A program made the position numbers and the translations under genes. The notes under the pieces are model-generated. The model was not told where the DNA came from. It saw nothing but the letters and a program-made list of their open reading frames with translations, and did not search any database. From Sphingomonas caseinilytica (lineage in GTDB: Bacteria > Pseudomonadota > Alphaproteobacteria > Sphingomonadales > Sphingomonadaceae), in NCBI RefSeq assembly GCF_023516455.1, contig NZ_JAMGBA010000001.1, positions 744,001 through 808,000 of the forward strand: 64,000 nt of DNA, read 5' to 3'. This document shows positions 42,246-52,024 of the stretch, piece by piece (within the stretch, counting starts at the first letter, position 1; every line of letters starts with the position of its first letter).

Positions 42246-42782
42246 ATGGATGCATACACAAACAAACCAGAATTCGACTTCACCCCGGTCCCCGTCCGTC
42301 CTCGGCACAACGGTTGGACGGCCGAGAAGCAGATCGCCTTTATCGAGGCGCTGGCCGAAACCGGCGTCGTTGAGGAAGCGTGCCGGCGCGTCAGCATGTC
42401 GGATAGCAGCGCCTATGCGCTCCGCCGCCGGCCGAGCGGTGCCGCGTTTCGCAACGCATGGGAGGCCGCGCTCGACTATTCGCTGCATCGGGTCGAGGAG
42501 GAAGCCCTGCTCCGCTCGCGCAAGGGCGTGACCCGCCCGATCTTTTACAAGGGCGAGCAGGTCGGCGAGTGGCGCCACTATGATGAGCGGCTGACCATGT
42601 TCCTGCTGCGGACCCGGCGGCCGGAGCGCTACGGAAAGTGGATCGAGCGAGTGCTCGCGCCGGAGGTCGAGTATGGCGGGGCCAACGAACCCGATGCCGC
42701 CATTCGCCTCGACGGCGGAATAGAACGCATCATGTTGCAGGCCGACGGCGACAGTGACGAAGGCGGGGGCGAAATCGCTTGA
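42246..42782 (+). CDS. HTH protein resembling a phage small terminase, unknown function
   Basis: A 178-residue cytoplasmic protein. Residues 20-70 (NGWTAEKQIAFIEALAETG, then VEEACRRVSMSDSSAYALRRRP) look like the N-terminal helix-turn-helix of terminase-small-subunit-like proteins. The rest is basic and helical, with an acidic, disordered end (DGDSDEGGGEIA). Similar stand-alone proteins are common in sphingomonad chromosomes without a prophage; no other phage gene is seen here. It lies just outside the cassette-like array, on the opposite strand. Confidence 0.65.
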   Translation: MDAYTNKPEFDFTPVPVRPRHNGWTAEKQIAFIEALAETGVVEEACRRVSMSDSSAYALRRRPSGAAFRNAWEAALDYSLHRVEEEALLRSRKGVTRPIFYKGEQVGEWRHYDERLTMFLLRTRRPERYGKWIERVLAPEVEYGGANEPDAAIRLDGGIERIMLQADGDSDEGGGEIA

Positions 42783-42876
42783 TTCGCGCGCGCGCGTTGA
42801 GGAGCGAAGTTGGCGAACTTTCGCCGGGATCCCGGCGTCATGCTAAGTCCATCGTAAATCCAATGCGGGAGCAAGA

Positions 42877-44169
42877 ATGACTGACACTCCCAACTCGCAT
42901 CGCCCCCTCCCCCGCTCATCCCTCGCCATCGCGGCCTTTTCGACCATCGTCGAATGGTATGATTTCACGCTTTATCTTTACTTCGCGACGGTGCTTGCGC
43001 GGGTCTTCTTCGGCCCGGGCGAGGCGTCGCTGCTGGTCACGCTAGGCGGCTTTGCGGTCGCCTATCTGATGCGTCCGATCGGCGCGATCTTCTTCGGCCA
43101 CATCGGCGACCGCATCGGCCGCCGCCACATGCTGCTGCTGTCGGTCGCGTTGATGACTGCCGCAATGCTTGCGACCGCACTGCTCCCCACCCATGCGCAG
43201 ATCGGCGCGGCAGCCGGCTGGCTGCTGTTCCTGCTTCGCTGCATCATGGGTTTCTCGGTCGGCGGCGAATATACCGGCGTCGTCGCCTATCTGCTTGAGG
43301 GTGCTCCGACGGCCAAGCGCGGGCTGATCGCGTCCCTTGCTTCCGCGGCCAGCGAAATCGGTGCGCTGCTCGCCGTTGCGATCTCCGCTCTGACCGTTGC
43401 ATTACTCGATGAGGCGAGCCTGCAAAGCTGGGGCTGGCGCATTCCGTTCCTGTTCGGCGCGGCTTTGGCGGGAACGGTCTGGATCGCGCGTTCGAGGATG
43501 GAGGAATCGCCCGAATTCCATCGACAGAAGGCCGCCGGCAGCGTTCCCGATCGCCCGCTGCTTCACAGCCTGACCAACCACCGAGCCGGGATCGGCAGGG
43601 CCTTTGCGATCTCCGCGCTCGGATCGATCACCTATTATGTGGGCATCACCTATGTGCCCGCGTTCCTCACTTCCGCCGGCTCATTGAGCGAGAAGGTTTC
43701 GCTGACGCTTTCGACCGCCGCCGCGGTAGTCGTGATCCTGGTGACGCCCTTTGTCGGCGCACTATCCGATCGAGTCGGTCGAAAGCCGGTTCTCGCCGGC
43801 CTCAGCCTCGCCAACATGCTTCTCCCGATCACCATGTTCTCGCTGATGGCAAGCGGGTCGCACGGCAATGCATTGGCCGGCGCGCTGGTGTTGGCCGCCC
43901 TTGCCGGCGGCGTCAGCGCGGTGGGCGCCGTCGCCACCGCCGAACAGTTTCCGGGGGAAGGCCGCGTAACTGGCCTGGCGTTGGGCGCAACGGGCGCTAC
44001 CGCCATATTCGGCGGGCTGACGCCTTTCCTGGCGCAGTATCTGGTCCAGCAGACCGGGTTTGCCATCGCTCCCGGCGTGATGATTGCGGCCGTCAGCCTC
44101 GCCGTTCTGCCGCTTTTCCTGACAATGAGGGAAACCGCGCCAAACATCTCCAGGCCCAAGAAAATTTAG
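42877..44169 (+). CDS. MFS transporter, metabolite:H+ symporter (MHS) family
   Basis: A 430-residue protein with 12 membrane segments. The MHS hallmarks are STIVEWYDFTLYLYFATVLARVFF, RPIGAIFFGHIGDRIGRRHML (loop 2-3), FSVGGEYTGVVAYLLEGAP and GALSDRVGRKPVLAG. It probably takes up an organic anion or osmolyte by proton symport. It stands alone. Confidence 0.92.
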   Translation: MTDTPNSHRPLPRSSLAIAAFSTIVEWYDFTLYLYFATVLARVFFGPGEASLLVTLGGFAVAYLMRPIGAIFFGHIGDRIGRRHMLLLSVALMTAAMLATALLPTHAQIGAAAGWLLFLLRCIMGFSVGGEYTGVVAYLLEGAPTAKRGLIASLASAASEIGALLAVAISALTVALLDEASLQSWGWRIPFLFGAALAGTVWIARSRMEESPEFHRQKAAGSVPDRPLLHSLTNHRAGIGRAFAISALGSITYYVGITYVPAFLTSAGSLSEKVSLTLSTAAAVVVILVTPFVGALSDRVGRKPVLAGLSLANMLLPITMFSLMASGSHGNALAGALVLAALAGGVSAVGAVATAEQFPGEGRVTGLALGATGATAIFGGLTPFLAQYLVQQTGFAIAPGVMIAAVSLAVLPLFLTMRETAPNISRPKKI

Positions 44170-44213
44170 CCGCGTTTACATCGCCTTTACTCCCGTCAGC
44201 TATTTGAGGCCGG

Positions 44214-45803
44214 ATGGTAAGAAGCGTAACCGACCGAGGTGACAACTCGTATCAGATGGCCAGCAGCCACCTGATCACGACCTGTGCCACCCTCGCCGCA
44301 CTGATTTTGTTCGTCCTGGTAGGCGCGAAAGTGCTGCCGAGCGCGATCGGCCTCAGCAAGGCGAGCCAGCCCGCGATGGTCGTGGCATTTCTCCTCAACA
44401 CCGCGATCATCCTGTTCGGGTGGCGCCGTGCCAACGACCTCACGCATACGCTTTCGGCGCTCAAGTCGGCCGAGCAGGAAGCGCTCGCCAATGCCTATAC
44501 GGATCATACGACGGGGCTCGGAAACCGCCGCTCGATCCTCAGGGAGCTGGAACGCGCTTTCCGCGAGGGCGGCGCGAAGGGTGCGCTCCTGATTCTCGAC
44601 CTGGATCACTTCAAGAAGGTCAATGATCTTTACGGTCATGCGACGGGCGACCAGCTTCTTCAGTTCACCGGCGAAACGCTCCGTCAAGAGATTCCGGAAA
44701 CGGGCTTCGCCGCCCGCCTCGGCGGCGATGAGTTTGCTGCCTATGTTCCCGATGCGAGCGTCGCCGAAGAGGTTGCGCGCCGTATCGTGGCCCTACTCGC
44801 TGCGCCGGTCAGCCTTGGCCCTGTGAAAACGCAACTATCGGTGTCTGCCGGTCTCGCCCACCTCAATCGCGGGCTCAATCCCGAAGAGGTCCTCCGTCGT
44901 GCCGACGTCGCGATGTACAGCGTGAAGCGGTCCGGCCGTAACGGCCTTGCCTGGTTCGACGAGGAAATGTCGCGCCAGCTTCAGAATCGCGTAGCGCTTG
45001 AAGAGGAAATCCGGGCGGCCATCGAGGCCGACGAATTCGTGCCCTTCTTCCAGCCGCTGATCAGTCTTGAAAGCGGCGAGTTGAACGGCTTTGAAGTGCT
45101 GGCGCGCTGGCGCTCTCCCACACGCGGCATCGTCGAACCGGTGGAATTCATCGAAGTGGCCGAGCAATCGGGCCAGATCGGCGCATTGTCGATGCGGGTC
45201 ATGGAAAAGGCGCTTCAGGAAGCGAAGGAATGGCCTCAGGAACTGAAGCTCGCCGTCAACATCTCGCCCATCCAGTTTCGTGACCCGCGACTCGCAGAAC
45301 GGATCATCAAGCTGCTGACCGAGACTGGATTCTCGCCCCGCCGACTTGAGGTCGAGATCACCGAATCCTCATTGATGGAAGATCGCGAGCAGGCGCTGAC
45401 GATCGTCCAGAGTCTCCGGAATTGCGGCATCAGTATCGCGCTCGACGATTTCGGGACGGGCTATGCATCCCTAAGCCAGCTGCAGACGCTGCCGTTCGAT
45501 CGGATCAAGATCGACCGAAGCTTCATCAACGCGCTTGGCCAGAACGAACAAAGCGCTGCGATCGTGGAGACCATCACTGCCCTCGGGCGGTCGCTCAACG
45601 TGCCGATCACCGCCGAAGGCGTCGAAACCCCCGCCGTCCGTGAAAAGCTCGCCGCCATCGGCTGCGCGGACGCGCAGGGCTGGTACTTCGGCCGTGCCGT
45701 CGCGGGCCATGTCGCCAGCATGCAGTTCGCTCCGAAAGTAGAACAGCCAGGCGCGCAGAGCCCTCTCGCCGACCGCGGCCGCGCCGGAGGGAAGAAGTGG
45801 TAA
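44214..45803 (+). CDS. GGDEF/EAL cyclic-di-GMP enzyme with two membrane helices
   Basis: A 529-residue protein with two N-terminal membrane segments (about 20-40 and 52-70), a GGDEF domain (about 98-250; intact RLGGDEFAAYV) and an EAL domain (about 270-515). The EAL motif itself is EVL (GFEVLARW). The other metal and catalytic residues (VNISPIQF, EITESSLM, DDFGTGYASL, KIDRSF, TAEGVE, Q in DAQGWYFGRA) are present, so phosphodiesterase activity is likely. The substrate-binding half of GGDEF also looks intact. It tunes c-di-GMP and thus motility or biofilm. Confidence 0.93.
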   Translation: MVRSVTDRGDNSYQMASSHLITTCATLAALILFVLVGAKVLPSAIGLSKASQPAMVVAFLLNTAIILFGWRRANDLTHTLSALKSAEQEALANAYTDHTTGLGNRRSILRELERAFREGGAKGALLILDLDHFKKVNDLYGHATGDQLLQFTGETLRQEIPETGFAARLGGDEFAAYVPDASVAEEVARRIVALLAAPVSLGPVKTQLSVSAGLAHLNRGLNPEEVLRRADVAMYSVKRSGRNGLAWFDEEMSRQLQNRVALEEEIRAAIEADEFVPFFQPLISLESGELNGFEVLARWRSPTRGIVEPVEFIEVAEQSGQIGALSMRVMEKALQEAKEWPQELKLAVNISPIQFRDPRLAERIIKLLTETGFSPRRLEVEITESSLMEDREQALTIVQSLRNCGISIALDDFGTGYASLSQLQTLPFDRIKIDRSFINALGQNEQSAAIVETITALGRSLNVPITAEGVETPAVREKLAAIGCADAQGWYFGRAVAGHVASMQFAPKVEQPGAQSPLADRGRAGGKKW

Positions 45804-45865
45804 CGTACCAACCGGCTTGACTGTCCTCGCCGATCCACCTCTTTTCCAGTTCGAGGGGGTCCCAT

Positions 45866-47863
45866 TTGATGATCTTTCGCGCCGCGGCGGCTGCCACATT
45901 GATGGCGACACCTGCCCTCGCTCAGACGCCCAACGACCGGTTCGGGCCTGACGATATTGCGCGGCTGGCCGAGGTCGCCGAACCGGTTTTCTCCCCCGAC
46001 GGCGGAGCCATTGCCTACAGCCTGACAACGACCAATTCCGCGGCGGACAAGAAACAGTCGGACCTCTGGCGTGTCTCATGGGATGGCAGCAAACGGATCC
46101 CACTGACGAAGACGCCGGACTCCAGCGAATGGCGGCCATCGTGGACGCCCGACGGCCGCTCGCTGGCCTTCCTGGCCGACCGGGGCGGCGACGACGCCAA
46201 GACGCAGGTCTGGCTGATGCCCGCCGGCGGCGGCAAGGCTCGCCAGGTCACCAAATTCGCGGACGGGGTTGAAGATTACGTTTTGTCGCCGGACGGCAAG
46301 CAACTCGCCGTCATCGCCCGTGATCCGGAGCGTCCCGAAGGCACGCCCAAGCCGAAGAATCCTCCGCCGATCGTCATCAACCGCTACCAGTTCAAGGAAG
46401 ACGGTATCGGCTATCTCACGAGCCGCCGCTTGCACCTCTACATTGTCGATATCGCAAGCGGGAAAGCCACCCGGCTCACCGCCGGCGATCATGACGAACA
46501 GCTGCCTGCCTGGTCGCCGGACGGGCAGTCGATCGCCTATGTGACCAAGCGCGGCGACGATCCCGACCGCCACCTCAACTACGACATCTATGTGATCGCG
46601 CCCAAGGCGGGCGCGCCCGAACGGCAGCTCACCAGCTTCAAGGGATCCGACCTCGACCCCTATTGGGAGTCGCGCCCGTCATGGAGCCCCGACGGCAAGC
46701 GCATCGCCTATCTCCATAGCGGCGAGGACAAGTGGATCTACTACGCCCCGTGGCAGCTGGCGGTCATCGATGTGGAGAGCGGCAATTCGGTGATGCCTGC
46801 GCCCATCGACCTGGCATTTACCAAGCCGCGCTGGTCCCCAGACGGCCGTTCCGTGCTCAGCCTGATCGAACGAAGCCGGGTCACCTATTTGTCCAGGATA
46901 GATGTCGCGAGCGGACAGGTTACCGCGCTGACCGGCGGCGCACGATTCGACACGGACTTCGCGGTGGCGCCCGATGGCCGGATTTCGGTCCTTGGCGGGG
47001 ACGGTCACCGGCCCAATGAGCTTGCGGCTGTCGACGGAACGCAATTGCGCCAGCTTACCGACCACAACGACTGGCTTCGATTCAAGCGGCTTGCCCCGGT
47101 CGAGGACATCGAGTTCGCAAGCGCGGACGGCACGAAGATCGAGGGCTTCGTGGTCAAGCCCCTGGATTATCAGCCAGGCCGCCGATACCCGACGATCCTT
47201 CGCATTCACGGCGGTCCCGTCTATCAGTTCAGCCACGAATTCATGCTCGATTGGCAGTCCTATGCGGCTCGGGGTTTCGCGGTCGTCGCAGTCAATCCTC
47301 GCGGCAGTTCCGGACGCGGTTTCGACTTTTCACGCGCCATCTATGCCGATTGGGGCAATAAGGATGCGGCCGACGTCCTTGCCGGGGTCGATCATGTCGT
47401 AAAACTGGGCATCGCCGACCCCGACCGGTTGGGGGTCGGCGGGCGCAGCTACGGCGGAATCCTCACCAACTCCGTCATCGCCAGCGACAAAAGGTTCAAG
47501 GCAGCGGTCAGCGGCGCCGGTTCGTCGAACATGCTCGGCATGTACGGTCACGACCAATATATCCGCGAATATGAGCTGGAACTGGGCACGCCCTGGGCCA
47601 ATCGGGAAGCCTATGAACGCACCAGCGCCCCCTTCCTGCATGCCGACCGGATCATCACGCCGACCCTCTTCTATTGCGCGGAAAAAGATTCGAACGTGCC
47701 ATGCCTCGGCGCCGAGCAAATGTACCAGGCGCTCCGCTCGCGCGGTCTTTCCACGGAATTGGTTGTCTATCCGGGCGAGAACCACGGCCTGACGGTGCCA
47801 AGCTATTTGCGCGACCGGATGCAGCGGCTTCTCGCCTGGTACGATCGCTTCCTGAAGCCCTAG
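45866..47863 (+). CDS. exported S9 family prolyl-oligopeptidase-type peptidase
   Basis: A 665-residue protein with a signal peptide (about 1-19, PALAQ). Residues about 30-390 form WD40/TolB-like beta-propeller repeats (WSPDGQSIAYV, WSPDGKRIAYL, WSPDGRSVLSL). The alpha/beta hydrolase follows: nucleophile in GGRSYGG (Ser about 528), Asp in AEKDSNVP, His in PGENHGL. It probably cleaves dipeptides or oligopeptides in the periplasm. It overlaps the next, convergent gene by 4 bp. Confidence 0.94.
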   Translation: MMIFRAAAAATLMATPALAQTPNDRFGPDDIARLAEVAEPVFSPDGGAIAYSLTTTNSAADKKQSDLWRVSWDGSKRIPLTKTPDSSEWRPSWTPDGRSLAFLADRGGDDAKTQVWLMPAGGGKARQVTKFADGVEDYVLSPDGKQLAVIARDPERPEGTPKPKNPPPIVINRYQFKEDGIGYLTSRRLHLYIVDIASGKATRLTAGDHDEQLPAWSPDGQSIAYVTKRGDDPDRHLNYDIYVIAPKAGAPERQLTSFKGSDLDPYWESRPSWSPDGKRIAYLHSGEDKWIYYAPWQLAVIDVESGNSVMPAPIDLAFTKPRWSPDGRSVLSLIERSRVTYLSRIDVASGQVTALTGGARFDTDFAVAPDGRISVLGGDGHRPNELAAVDGTQLRQLTDHNDWLRFKRLAPVEDIEFASADGTKIEGFVVKPLDYQPGRRYPTILRIHGGPVYQFSHEFMLDWQSYAARGFAVVAVNPRGSSGRGFDFSRAIYADWGNKDAADVLAGVDHVVKLGIADPDRLGVGGRSYGGILTNSVIASDKRFKAAVSGAGSSNMLGMYGHDQYIREYELELGTPWANREAYERTSAPFLHADRIITPTLFYCAEKDSNVPCLGAEQMYQALRSRGLSTELVVYPGENHGLTVPSYLRDRMQRLLAWYDRFLKP

Positions 47864-49137
47864 CGTGACCCGAAGCCTGTCGTCATCGTTTTGACGGTCC
47901 GGAAGGCGATCAGGATATCGAGCCAGGCCGAGAAATATTTCACATAGTAGAAGTCGTACTGCAGCTTGGCATGGACCTCGTCGACGGACGCGACATGGCC
48001 CTGGTTGACCTGCGCCCAGCCGGTGATTCCAGGCCTGACGACATGGCGATAGCGGTAGAATGGGATTTCGCCGGTATACCAGGTCGACAGCGCTTCGGCC
48101 TCCGGCCGCGGACCGATCCAGCTCATCTGGCCAAGGATGATGTTGAAGATCTGCGGCAGCTCGTCGAGCCTCGACCGGCGAAGCCTGCTACCGACGCGGG
48201 TGACCCGCGGATCGCCATCGGCGGTGATCACCTCGTCGATTTCGCTACCGGCAGGCCGGTGGAACATCGTCCGGAACTTCAACATGTCGAACGGCACGCC
48301 CGCTTGTCCGACACGCCGCTGCCGGAAGAAGATAGGGCCGGGGCTGTCGAGCTTGATAGCCAGTGCGATCGCTCCAAGGACGGGCAGTGCAAAGGGCAGT
48401 GCCACCAGAGCGAAGGCGAGGTCGCCGAGTGACTTCAGGTGGAAATAGCCGCGCGCCGGAACCAGGCTGCCGAAGCTATTCTCGGAAAGATGATCGATCG
48501 CGACCCGTCCGGTGAGGGATTCATAGAGCTGCTTTACCTGATAGACCATCCGGCCTTGCACGGCGGCGTCGGCCATCATTGCTTCCCACTCGGGCGGCGA
48601 GGCGCTGAAGTCGGCAACCAGTCCATCACAGCCCGCAGCATCGTCCAGCGTGGGATGGTGCATGATGTGCCAGTGCACATTCTCGATTGTCTCGAGCCGC
48701 TCGACCCTGCCGAACGGTACGACTGCAATCCGCTGCCTTATGTATCGCTGGACCGCGAAATAGAGGCCGTAGCTCCACAATATATGGCCCGTGAAGCCGG
48801 CAACCAGCGCCAGTCGATCGTAAGGCAGGCGCGCCATAAGCAGGATCGTCATGATCGTCGCGTGCGCCACCACGATCGACGGCAGGATCACATGCGTCGA
48901 CCGGTTGCCAGGATAGATTTCGATCGAAAAGCGAGTCCAGAAAGCAATGAGGACCGCCAGCCCGTTGAACATCAGCGCATTGAGCGACGAGGCGTAAAAC
49001 GTGTCCTCAGGAAGGATGATCGCGCGAAGCAGGAAGGGCAGTGCCGCCGTCGCGGCAAGCGCGCCCAACAGGTTGAAGCGCTGCCGCGTTATGAAGCGCC
49101 GCTGTGTGCGAAGCGAGGTTGGAGGTGCGTGCAGCAA
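47860..49137 (-). CDS. bacterial sugar transferase (undecaprenyl-phosphate sugar phosphotransferase type)
   Basis: A 425-residue protein with five N-terminal membrane segments and a soluble middle domain. The C-terminal catalytic domain has LALAIKLDSPGPIFFRQRRVG, FDMLKFRTMF, LRRSRLDELPQIFNIILGQMSWIGPRPE and RPGITGWAQVNQG. It starts exopolysaccharide repeat assembly by moving a sugar-1-phosphate to undecaprenyl phosphate. It stands 14 bp from the UDP-sugar dehydrogenase gene on the same strand, so this looks like a small surface-polysaccharide unit. Confidence 0.93.
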   Translation of the reverse strand: MLHAPPTSLRTQRRFITRQRFNLLGALAATAALPFLLRAIILPEDTFYASSLNALMFNGLAVLIAFWTRFSIEIYPGNRSTHVILPSIVVAHATIMTILLMARLPYDRLALVAGFTGHILWSYGLYFAVQRYIRQRIAVVPFGRVERLETIENVHWHIMHHPTLDDAAGCDGLVADFSASPPEWEAMMADAAVQGRMVYQVKQLYESLTGRVAIDHLSENSFGSLVPARGYFHLKSLGDLAFALVALPFALPVLGAIALAIKLDSPGPIFFRQRRVGQAGVPFDMLKFRTMFHRPAGSEIDEVITADGDPRVTRVGSRLRRSRLDELPQIFNIILGQMSWIGPRPEAEALSTWYTGEIPFYRYRHVVRPGITGWAQVNQGHVASVDEVHAKLQYDFYYVKYFSAWLDILIAFRTVKTMTTGFGSR

Positions 49138-49151
49138 GACCCCCGTCCCCC

Positions 49152-50462
49152 TTACGGCTTGCCGCGGCCGATGCCGTGGTAGACCAGGCCGGCCTCATCG
49201 GCTTCGTCCCGATGATAAATATTCCTGAGGTCGATCAACAACTTGCCCCGCATCCTGGAGGCCAGGTCGTTAAGATCGAGTGCCCGGAACTCATCCCATT
49301 CGGTAACGATGACGACGGCATCCGCTCCTTCGGCAGCACCCTCGGCAGAGCTCGCATATTCAACATTCTTGAACAGCGGCTCGGCTTGCTCTCGCCCAAC
49401 CGGATCAAAAGCCACGACCTCGGCGCCGGCCGCCTGCAGCCCCTCGATCAGCGGGATCGAAGGCGCGTCGCGCATGTCGTCGGTGTTCGGCTTGAAGGTC
49501 AGGCCGAGGACGCCGATCCGTTTGCCCCTCGCATCGCCGCCCAAGGCCGCCACGACCCGATCGGCCATTGCCTTCTTCCGCCGGTCGTTCACGTCGACGA
49601 CCGTTGAAACAATGCGCTGCTTGACGCCCGACTCGTCCGCCGTCCGGAGCAGCGCCAGCGTGTCCTTCGGAAAGCAGCTGCCGCCATAGCCGGGGCCGGC
49701 GTGAAGAAACTTCGCGCCAATGCGATTGTCGAGCCCGATCCCCCGCGCCAGATCCTGTACGTCGGCGCCTACCGCCTCGCACAGGTCGGCCATCTCGTTG
49801 ATGAAACTGATCTTCGTAGCAAGGAAGGCGTTGGCGGCGTACTTCGTCAGTTCCGCCGTGCGCCGGCTGGTGAACAGCATAGGCGCCCGATTGAGGAACA
49901 GCGGGCGATAGATTTCCGCCAGGATCGCACGGGCCTTGTCGTCCTCCGCTCCGACCAGGATCCGGTCCGGATGCTTGAAGTCGGCGATTGCCGCGCCTTC
50001 GCGCAGGAATTCGGGGTTGGACGCGACCGACACGCCTTCCGGCGCGCCTTTTTCCTTGAGGAGATCCGCAATTTTGTCGCCCGTCCCGACTGGCACGGTC
50101 GATTTGGTGACGATAACCAACGGCCCTTCAAGCAGGCCTGCCAGTTCCTCGACCGCGGCAAAAACATAGCTGAGGTCGGCATGCCCGTCGCCGCGCCGCG
50201 ACGGCGTTCCAACCGCGATGAATACCGCTTCCGCACCCTTCAGCGCCTTGCTGAGGTCAGTCGTGAATTCAAGGCGGCCCCGGTCGACGTTCGACTTCAC
50301 CAGCGCCTCGAGCCCCGGCTCCCAGATTGGCATCCGGCTGGCCAGCAGGCCCTCGATCTTGCCTTGGTCCTTGTCGACGCAGGTCACGTGGTGCCCGAAA
50401 TCGGCAAGGCAGGTGCCGGAAACCAGTCCGACGTAGCCGGTGCCGATCATTGCGATGCGCAT
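49152..50462 (-). CDS. ugd: UDP-glucose 6-dehydrogenase family
   Basis: A 436-residue enzyme. NAD-binding loop [20 protein letters not shown], then [26 protein letters not shown], and the catalytic Cys region [14 protein letters not shown]. It turns UDP-glucose into UDP-glucuronate (or a near relative such as GDP-mannose), a precursor for acidic exopolysaccharides. Co-directional with the sugar transferase. Confidence 0.93.
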   Translation of the reverse strand: MRIAMIGTGYVGLVSGTCLADFGHHVTCVDKDQGKIEGLLASRMPIWEPGLEALVKSNVDRGRLEFTTDLSKALKGAEAVFIAVGTPSRRGDGHADLSYVFAAVEELAGLLEGPLVIVTKSTVPVGTGDKIADLLKEKGAPEGVSVASNPEFLREGAAIADFKHPDRILVGAEDDKARAILAEIYRPLFLNRAPMLFTSRRTAELTKYAANAFLATKISFINEMADLCEAVGADVQDLARGIGLDNRIGAKFLHAGPGYGGSCFPKDTLALLRTADESGVKQRIVSTVVDVNDRRKKAMADRVVAALGGDARGKRIGVLGLTFKPNTDDMRDAPSIPLIEGLQAAGAEVVAFDPVGREQAEPLFKNVEYASSAEGAAEGADAVVIVTEWDEFRALDLNDLASRMRGKLLIDLRNIYHRDEADEAGLVYHGIGRGKP

Positions 50463-50574
50463 TGATTACTCCACTCGGATATTCTGCCCCCGGCATAGCG
50501 GGAGCGGCGGATACGGCCAAGCCCACCAAGCGCCTAGTTTTCGCCGCAAAATTCGCTATAGGGCGCTACTCCCC

Positions 50575-51987
50575 ATGGCTACGAAACTTCCCTCTCCGCC
50601 GCGTGTCGGCATGGTGTCGCTCGGCTGTCCCAAGGCATTGGTCGACAGCGAACGCATCCTCACCAAACTGCGCGCCAATGGTTACGACATGTCGCCCGAC
50701 TATGCCGGCGCGGATGTCGTGCTGGTCAACACCTGCGGCTTCCTCGACAGCGCCAAGGAAGAAAGCCTGGAAGCGATAGGCGAGGCCATTGCCGAGAACG
50801 GCAAGGTCGTTGTCACCGGCTGCATGGGCAAGGAAGCCGATGTCATTCGCGCCCGCTTCCCCGAAGTGCTCGCGATCACCGGGCCACAGCAATATGAGGA
50901 AGTTGTCGGCGCCGTACTGGAGGCCGCGCCGCCGGTCGCCAACCCCTATGTCGACCTCGTGCCGGAAGCCGGCCTCAAGCTCACCCCGCGCCACTACAGC
51001 TATCTGAAGATTTCAGAGGGCTGCAATCATCGCTGCAGCTTCTGCATCATCCCGTCGATCCGCGGCGATCTCGCATCGCGCCGTCCGGACGCGATCCTTC
51101 GCGAAGCGGAAAAGCTGGTCGCAGCCGGTACCAAGGAACTTCTGGTCATCAGCCAGGATACGTCGGCCTATGGCGTCGACATCCGCCACCAGCCGAGGGA
51201 GTGGAAGGGCCACGAGGTCCGCGCCCACATGACCGACCTCGCCCGCGAGCTTGGAATGCTGAAGACGCCGGAGGGCGAAACCCCCTGGGTTCGCCTCCAC
51301 TATGTCTACCCCTACCCGCACGTCGACCAGGTCATCCCGCTGATGGCCGAGGGCCTTGTGCTCCCCTATCTCGACATTCCGTTCCAGCACGCGTCGCCCA
51401 AGGTGCTGAAGTCGATGAAGCGCCCAGCCAACGAGGCCAAGGTGCTGGAGCGCATCAGGAACTGGCGCTCCATTTGCCCCGACATGGCGATCCGCTCCAG
51501 CTTCGTCGTCGGCTTCCCCGGCGAGATGGACGAGGATTTCGAATATCTGCTGAGCTGGCTCGAAGAAGCCCAGCTCGACCGTGTCGGCGCCTTCCGCTTC
51601 GAACCGGTCGAAGGCGCCGCGGCCAACGCCCTTCCCGACCATGTCCCCGACGAGGTCAAGGAAGAGCGCTACCAGCGCGTGATGGACCTCACCGCCCGCA
51701 TCAGCGCCGAAAAGCTCGCCGCTAAGGTTGGCAAGACCATCGACGTGCTGATCGATCGTGTCGACGAGGTCGCTCCAGCCGACGAGGGCCCCGACCGCGG
51801 CCATTTCGACGCGCCGCATCCGGAGCATCACCACGACGTCGGTGCCACCGGCCGGTCCAAGGCCGATGCCCCGGAAATCGATGGCGAAGTCCATCTCCGC
51901 GATGCGGCGGGGCTGAAGCCGGGCGATTTCGTGAAGGTTCTGGTCGAAGAGAGCGACGAGCACGACCTGTTCGGGGTCGCTGTCTAA
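50575..51987 (+). CDS. rimO: ribosomal protein S12 methylthiotransferase RimO
   Basis: About 470 residues from ATG 50575. The N-terminal UPF0004 domain ([19 protein letters not shown]) holds three cluster Cys residues (SLGC, NTCGF, TGCMG). The radical SAM loop is [18 protein letters not shown]. The C-terminal TRAM domain is interrupted by a His/Asp-rich stretch ([13 protein letters not shown], about 421-433) and ends with [14 protein letters not shown]. It modifies an Asp of S12 (Asp88/89). A decayed second copy of its 3' end lies 2 kb downstream (54002-54074). Confidence 0.96.
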   Translation: MATKLPSPPRVGMVSLGCPKALVDSERILTKLRANGYDMSPDYAGADVVLVNTCGFLDSAKEESLEAIGEAIAENGKVVVTGCMGKEADVIRARFPEVLAITGPQQYEEVVGAVLEAAPPVANPYVDLVPEAGLKLTPRHYSYLKISEGCNHRCSFCIIPSIRGDLASRRPDAILREAEKLVAAGTKELLVISQDTSAYGVDIRHQPREWKGHEVRAHMTDLARELGMLKTPEGETPWVRLHYVYPYPHVDQVIPLMAEGLVLPYLDIPFQHASPKVLKSMKRPANEAKVLERIRNWRSICPDMAIRSSFVVGFPGEMDEDFEYLLSWLEEAQLDRVGAFRFEPVEGAAANALPDHVPDEVKEERYQRVMDLTARISAEKLAAKVGKTIDVLIDRVDEVAPADEGPDRGHFDAPHPEHHHDVGATGRSKADAPEIDGEVHLRDAAGLKPGDFVKVLVEESDEHDLFGVAV

Positions 51988-52024
51988 TTTTCCTACCCGA
52001 GAGCTGCCCTCTCCCGGACGAGGC

